Positions 62,625-64,000 of a stretch of 64,000 bases of DNA are shown piece after piece. Source of the DNA: Treponema denticola (GTDB lineage Bacteria > Spirochaetota > Spirochaetia > Treponematales > Treponemataceae); the NCBI RefSeq assembly GCF_024181405.1, contig NZ_CP051302.1:1922001-1986000 (forward strand), in the 5' to 3' direction. A model generated the notes under the pieces. The model was given only the letters and a program-made list of their open reading frames with translations. It was not told the DNA's origin and ran no database searches. Both the position numbers and the translations under genes were made by a program. Position 1 is the first letter of the stretch, and every line of letters starts with the position of its first letter.

Positions 62625-64000
62625 TTGCGCACAAGTTTAAAAGTTTTTATAAGTTTAGTTATCTCTCTAGCCATATTTTCGGGTCTTTTATATTTAACGG
62701 CCTCAGATTATGAATCTTTTACGGAAACGAAAATATATAAACCTTCCATATTACGGCATATCAATGAAAACCTAAAAGAGATTGAAAAAACTTTTATAGC
62801 TTGGAATAAAGAAAACACCGAGTTATTTAAAAATTTCCTTCGTGAAGAAGCATTAATGTCAGCAGTAAAGCAGGATCAAGACCAATCCGACATAGAAGCA
62901 CGAAATAATATCATTTCAAAAATAATATCGACAGTCCCCGGATTTGCAGGATTGCGGATAATCGATTCACAATATCAAAAAATTCACTTTAGTACCTTTC
63001 CGGAAGACATTCTAAGCAAGACAAACTCAATGCTTTCATATAAAAGGTACAACGATGCAGGCAATTTAATTCCATACCAACATATAGCATCTGCAGACAA
63101 GTCGGAAGTAAAAATTACGGCTTCAACGGCTTTTGATGTGATTCTATATTGTTTGCCTTTTTATGATACCTATGATGTATATAGGGGAACGGCTGTTTTT
63201 TATATCTCAGGGAACAGCTTTTTATATCATTTGGTTTCAGAAAACATCCTTTCAATCAGCGACGGTTTAGCCCTCCTCGCCGACGAATCCCATACCATAA
63301 TCGGGCTTTTGACGGGTAACCATAATGTTGTTTCTCCGGAATTAAAGGAAGCCGTTCTCAATGACTGGGAAAGGTTACCTCAAAATGTACGCATAATAGG
63401 CCTTGAAGGCGAGGATCGCTGGGTTCTTATTACAAAAAAATCCGATTTTGGTTATGTAGGCCGGATAACCGAAAAAGATGTTTTTATGTTCCCCATGACC
63501 GTTAAGTATTTTTTGGTATTTACGGTTTTTGTGACAATATTTTTAATGTCCTTTTTATTATTAAATATAAAAAGAAACCGCTTATTTATTGCTCAAAATA
63601 AAATTCAGGCGCTGCATTGGTCAATTCTAAAAAACTATTTAAAAACATCTCAAAACGAAAATTGGGCAGAGCTGCAAAAAGAACTTGAGTATCATCGGCA
63701 TGAAGTAAATGCAGAAATAAAAAAAGGATTAGGGAAAAAAATTCTTGAAACTAAGGGAAAAGAAATAGATGATCTCTTACAAAATAGTTGGCAGGAAATA
63801 TTTGATATTATAAACAAAACCTCAAGAAACAAATCTCTTACCCAAGATCTAAAAAATATAAAAGCTGAAGAGCTTATAAATCTTTTGATGGAGGCGGTCA
63901 AAGCTCAAAAGGATGTTTCCGATAAGCCAAAACCGGCCTCTGAGGTCAAGGAAGTCGATGAAGTTGTCAAAGAACCCGATGAAGTAGAAGACGCTGAGAC
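62625..64000 (+). CDS. Membrane protein with extracytoplasmic sensor-like domain, 3' part cut off
   Basis: 458 codons are visible and the frame is open to the end of the window. A TTG start with GGAG at 62614-62617 (7 bases away) is the only good start: an in-frame stop lies a few codons upstream. TAAAAT (62601-62606) may be its -10 box. Residues about 7-25 are a membrane helix, 26-290 a periplasmic domain of Cache-like layout (not certain), 295-315 a second membrane helix (FLVFTVFVTIFLMSFLLL), then a cytoplasmic coiled coil and an acidic Val/Glu/Lys-rich stretch. No signalling output domain is reached before the edge. It resembles chemoreceptor or sensor proteins in plan, but the family is not recognised. 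Confidence 0.7.
   Translation, partial: MRTSLKVFISLVISLAIFSGLLYLTASDYESFTETKIYKPSILRHINENLKEIEKTFIAWNKENTELFKNFLREEALMSAVKQDQDQSDIEARNNIISKIISTVPGFAGLRIIDSQYQKIHFSTFPEDILSKTNSMLSYKRYNDAGNLIPYQHIASADKSEVKITASTAFDVILYCLPFYDTYDVYRGTAVFYISGNSFLYHLVSENILSISDGLALLADESHTIIGLLTGNHNVVSPELKEAVLNDWERLPQNVRIIGLEGEDRWVLITKKSDFGYVGRITEKDVFMFPMTVKYFLVFTVFVTIFLMSFLLLNIKRNRLFIAQNKIQALHWSILKNYLKTSQNENWAELQKELEYHRHEVNAEIKKGLGKKILETKGKEIDDLLQNSWQEIFDIINKTSRNKSLTQDLKNIKAEELINLLMEAVKAQKDVSDKPKPASEVKEVDEVVKEPDEVEDAE

Noticed and set aside
1..64000. CRISPR array, prophage, rRNA operon or riboswitch
   Set aside because: No spaced direct repeats, phage structural genes, rRNA sequence or recognisable riboswitch core was seen on either strand.

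Overview
The window looks like a chromosomal segment of a spirochaete of the genus Treponema, most like the oral species T. denticola. This is inferred from the low G+C content, the periplasm-oriented gene set (TamB, BamA, Skp, LolA, many signal-peptide and lipoprotein genes), a methyl-accepting protein with a 7TMR-DISM sensor, and spirochaete-style hypothetical proteins. No database search was possible, so the species call is only a suggestion. Gene density is high. No gene-free stretch exceeds 300 bases (the longest is about 170), and there is no CRISPR array, prophage, insertion sequence or rRNA.

Layout. 1-4.5 kb (minus strand): a cut-off secreted protein, a large lipoprotein with Ig-like repeats and a barrel-like outer-membrane protein. 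4.6-7.3 kb (plus): thiI, a DAHP synthase and rnhA, tightly packed. 7.3-8.1 kb (minus): pgsA and a PC4-like ssDNA-binding protein. 8.2-13.5 kb (plus): an AAA-ATPase/PD-(D/E)XK protein, then pgi-engB-hutD-like-pseudouridine synthase. 13.5-16.4 kb (minus): a PIN toxin/antitoxin pair and recG. 16.5-27.2 kb (plus): two giant tandem paralogues of 1776 and 1766 residues. 27.2-27.4 kb: tRNA-Pro and tRNA-Asp. 27.5-36.1 kb: a C69 dipeptidase, a chemoreceptor, dnaX, a lipoprotein phosphoesterase, tRNA-Leu and an M18 aminopeptidase. 36.2-38.6 kb (plus): a rhodanese lipoprotein, a stand-alone DbpA-type RNA-binding protein and a sigma-54 activator without a DNA-binding domain. 38.6-43.7 kb (minus): rpe with three envelope/TPR genes, an unknown exported protein and tmk. 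43.7-53.9 kb (plus): tamB-bamA-skp-mutS. 54-59 kb (plus): an Rpn-like nuclease, a YjiH-like permease, a histidine phosphatase and hutU. 59.2-64 kb (plus): lolA, rodZ, rimO and a cut-off membrane sensor.

How the genes work together. tamB, bamA, skp and lolA form an outer-membrane biogenesis set. recG, dnaX, mutS and rnhA belong to DNA replication and repair. pgi and rpe serve sugar metabolism, and hutU with a distant hutD-like gene hints at histidine use. The most unusual items are the two giant pseudokinase/STAND-ATPase/TPR/GAF/GGDEF/GAF proteins; an A10 tract in dnaX that would yield a gamma-sized product by a one-base slip; and a repeated layout in which a promoter with 17-base spacing puts its -10 box only 5-9 bases before the start codon, with no ribosome binding site. 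That layout predicts leaderless mRNAs for about a dozen genes here.
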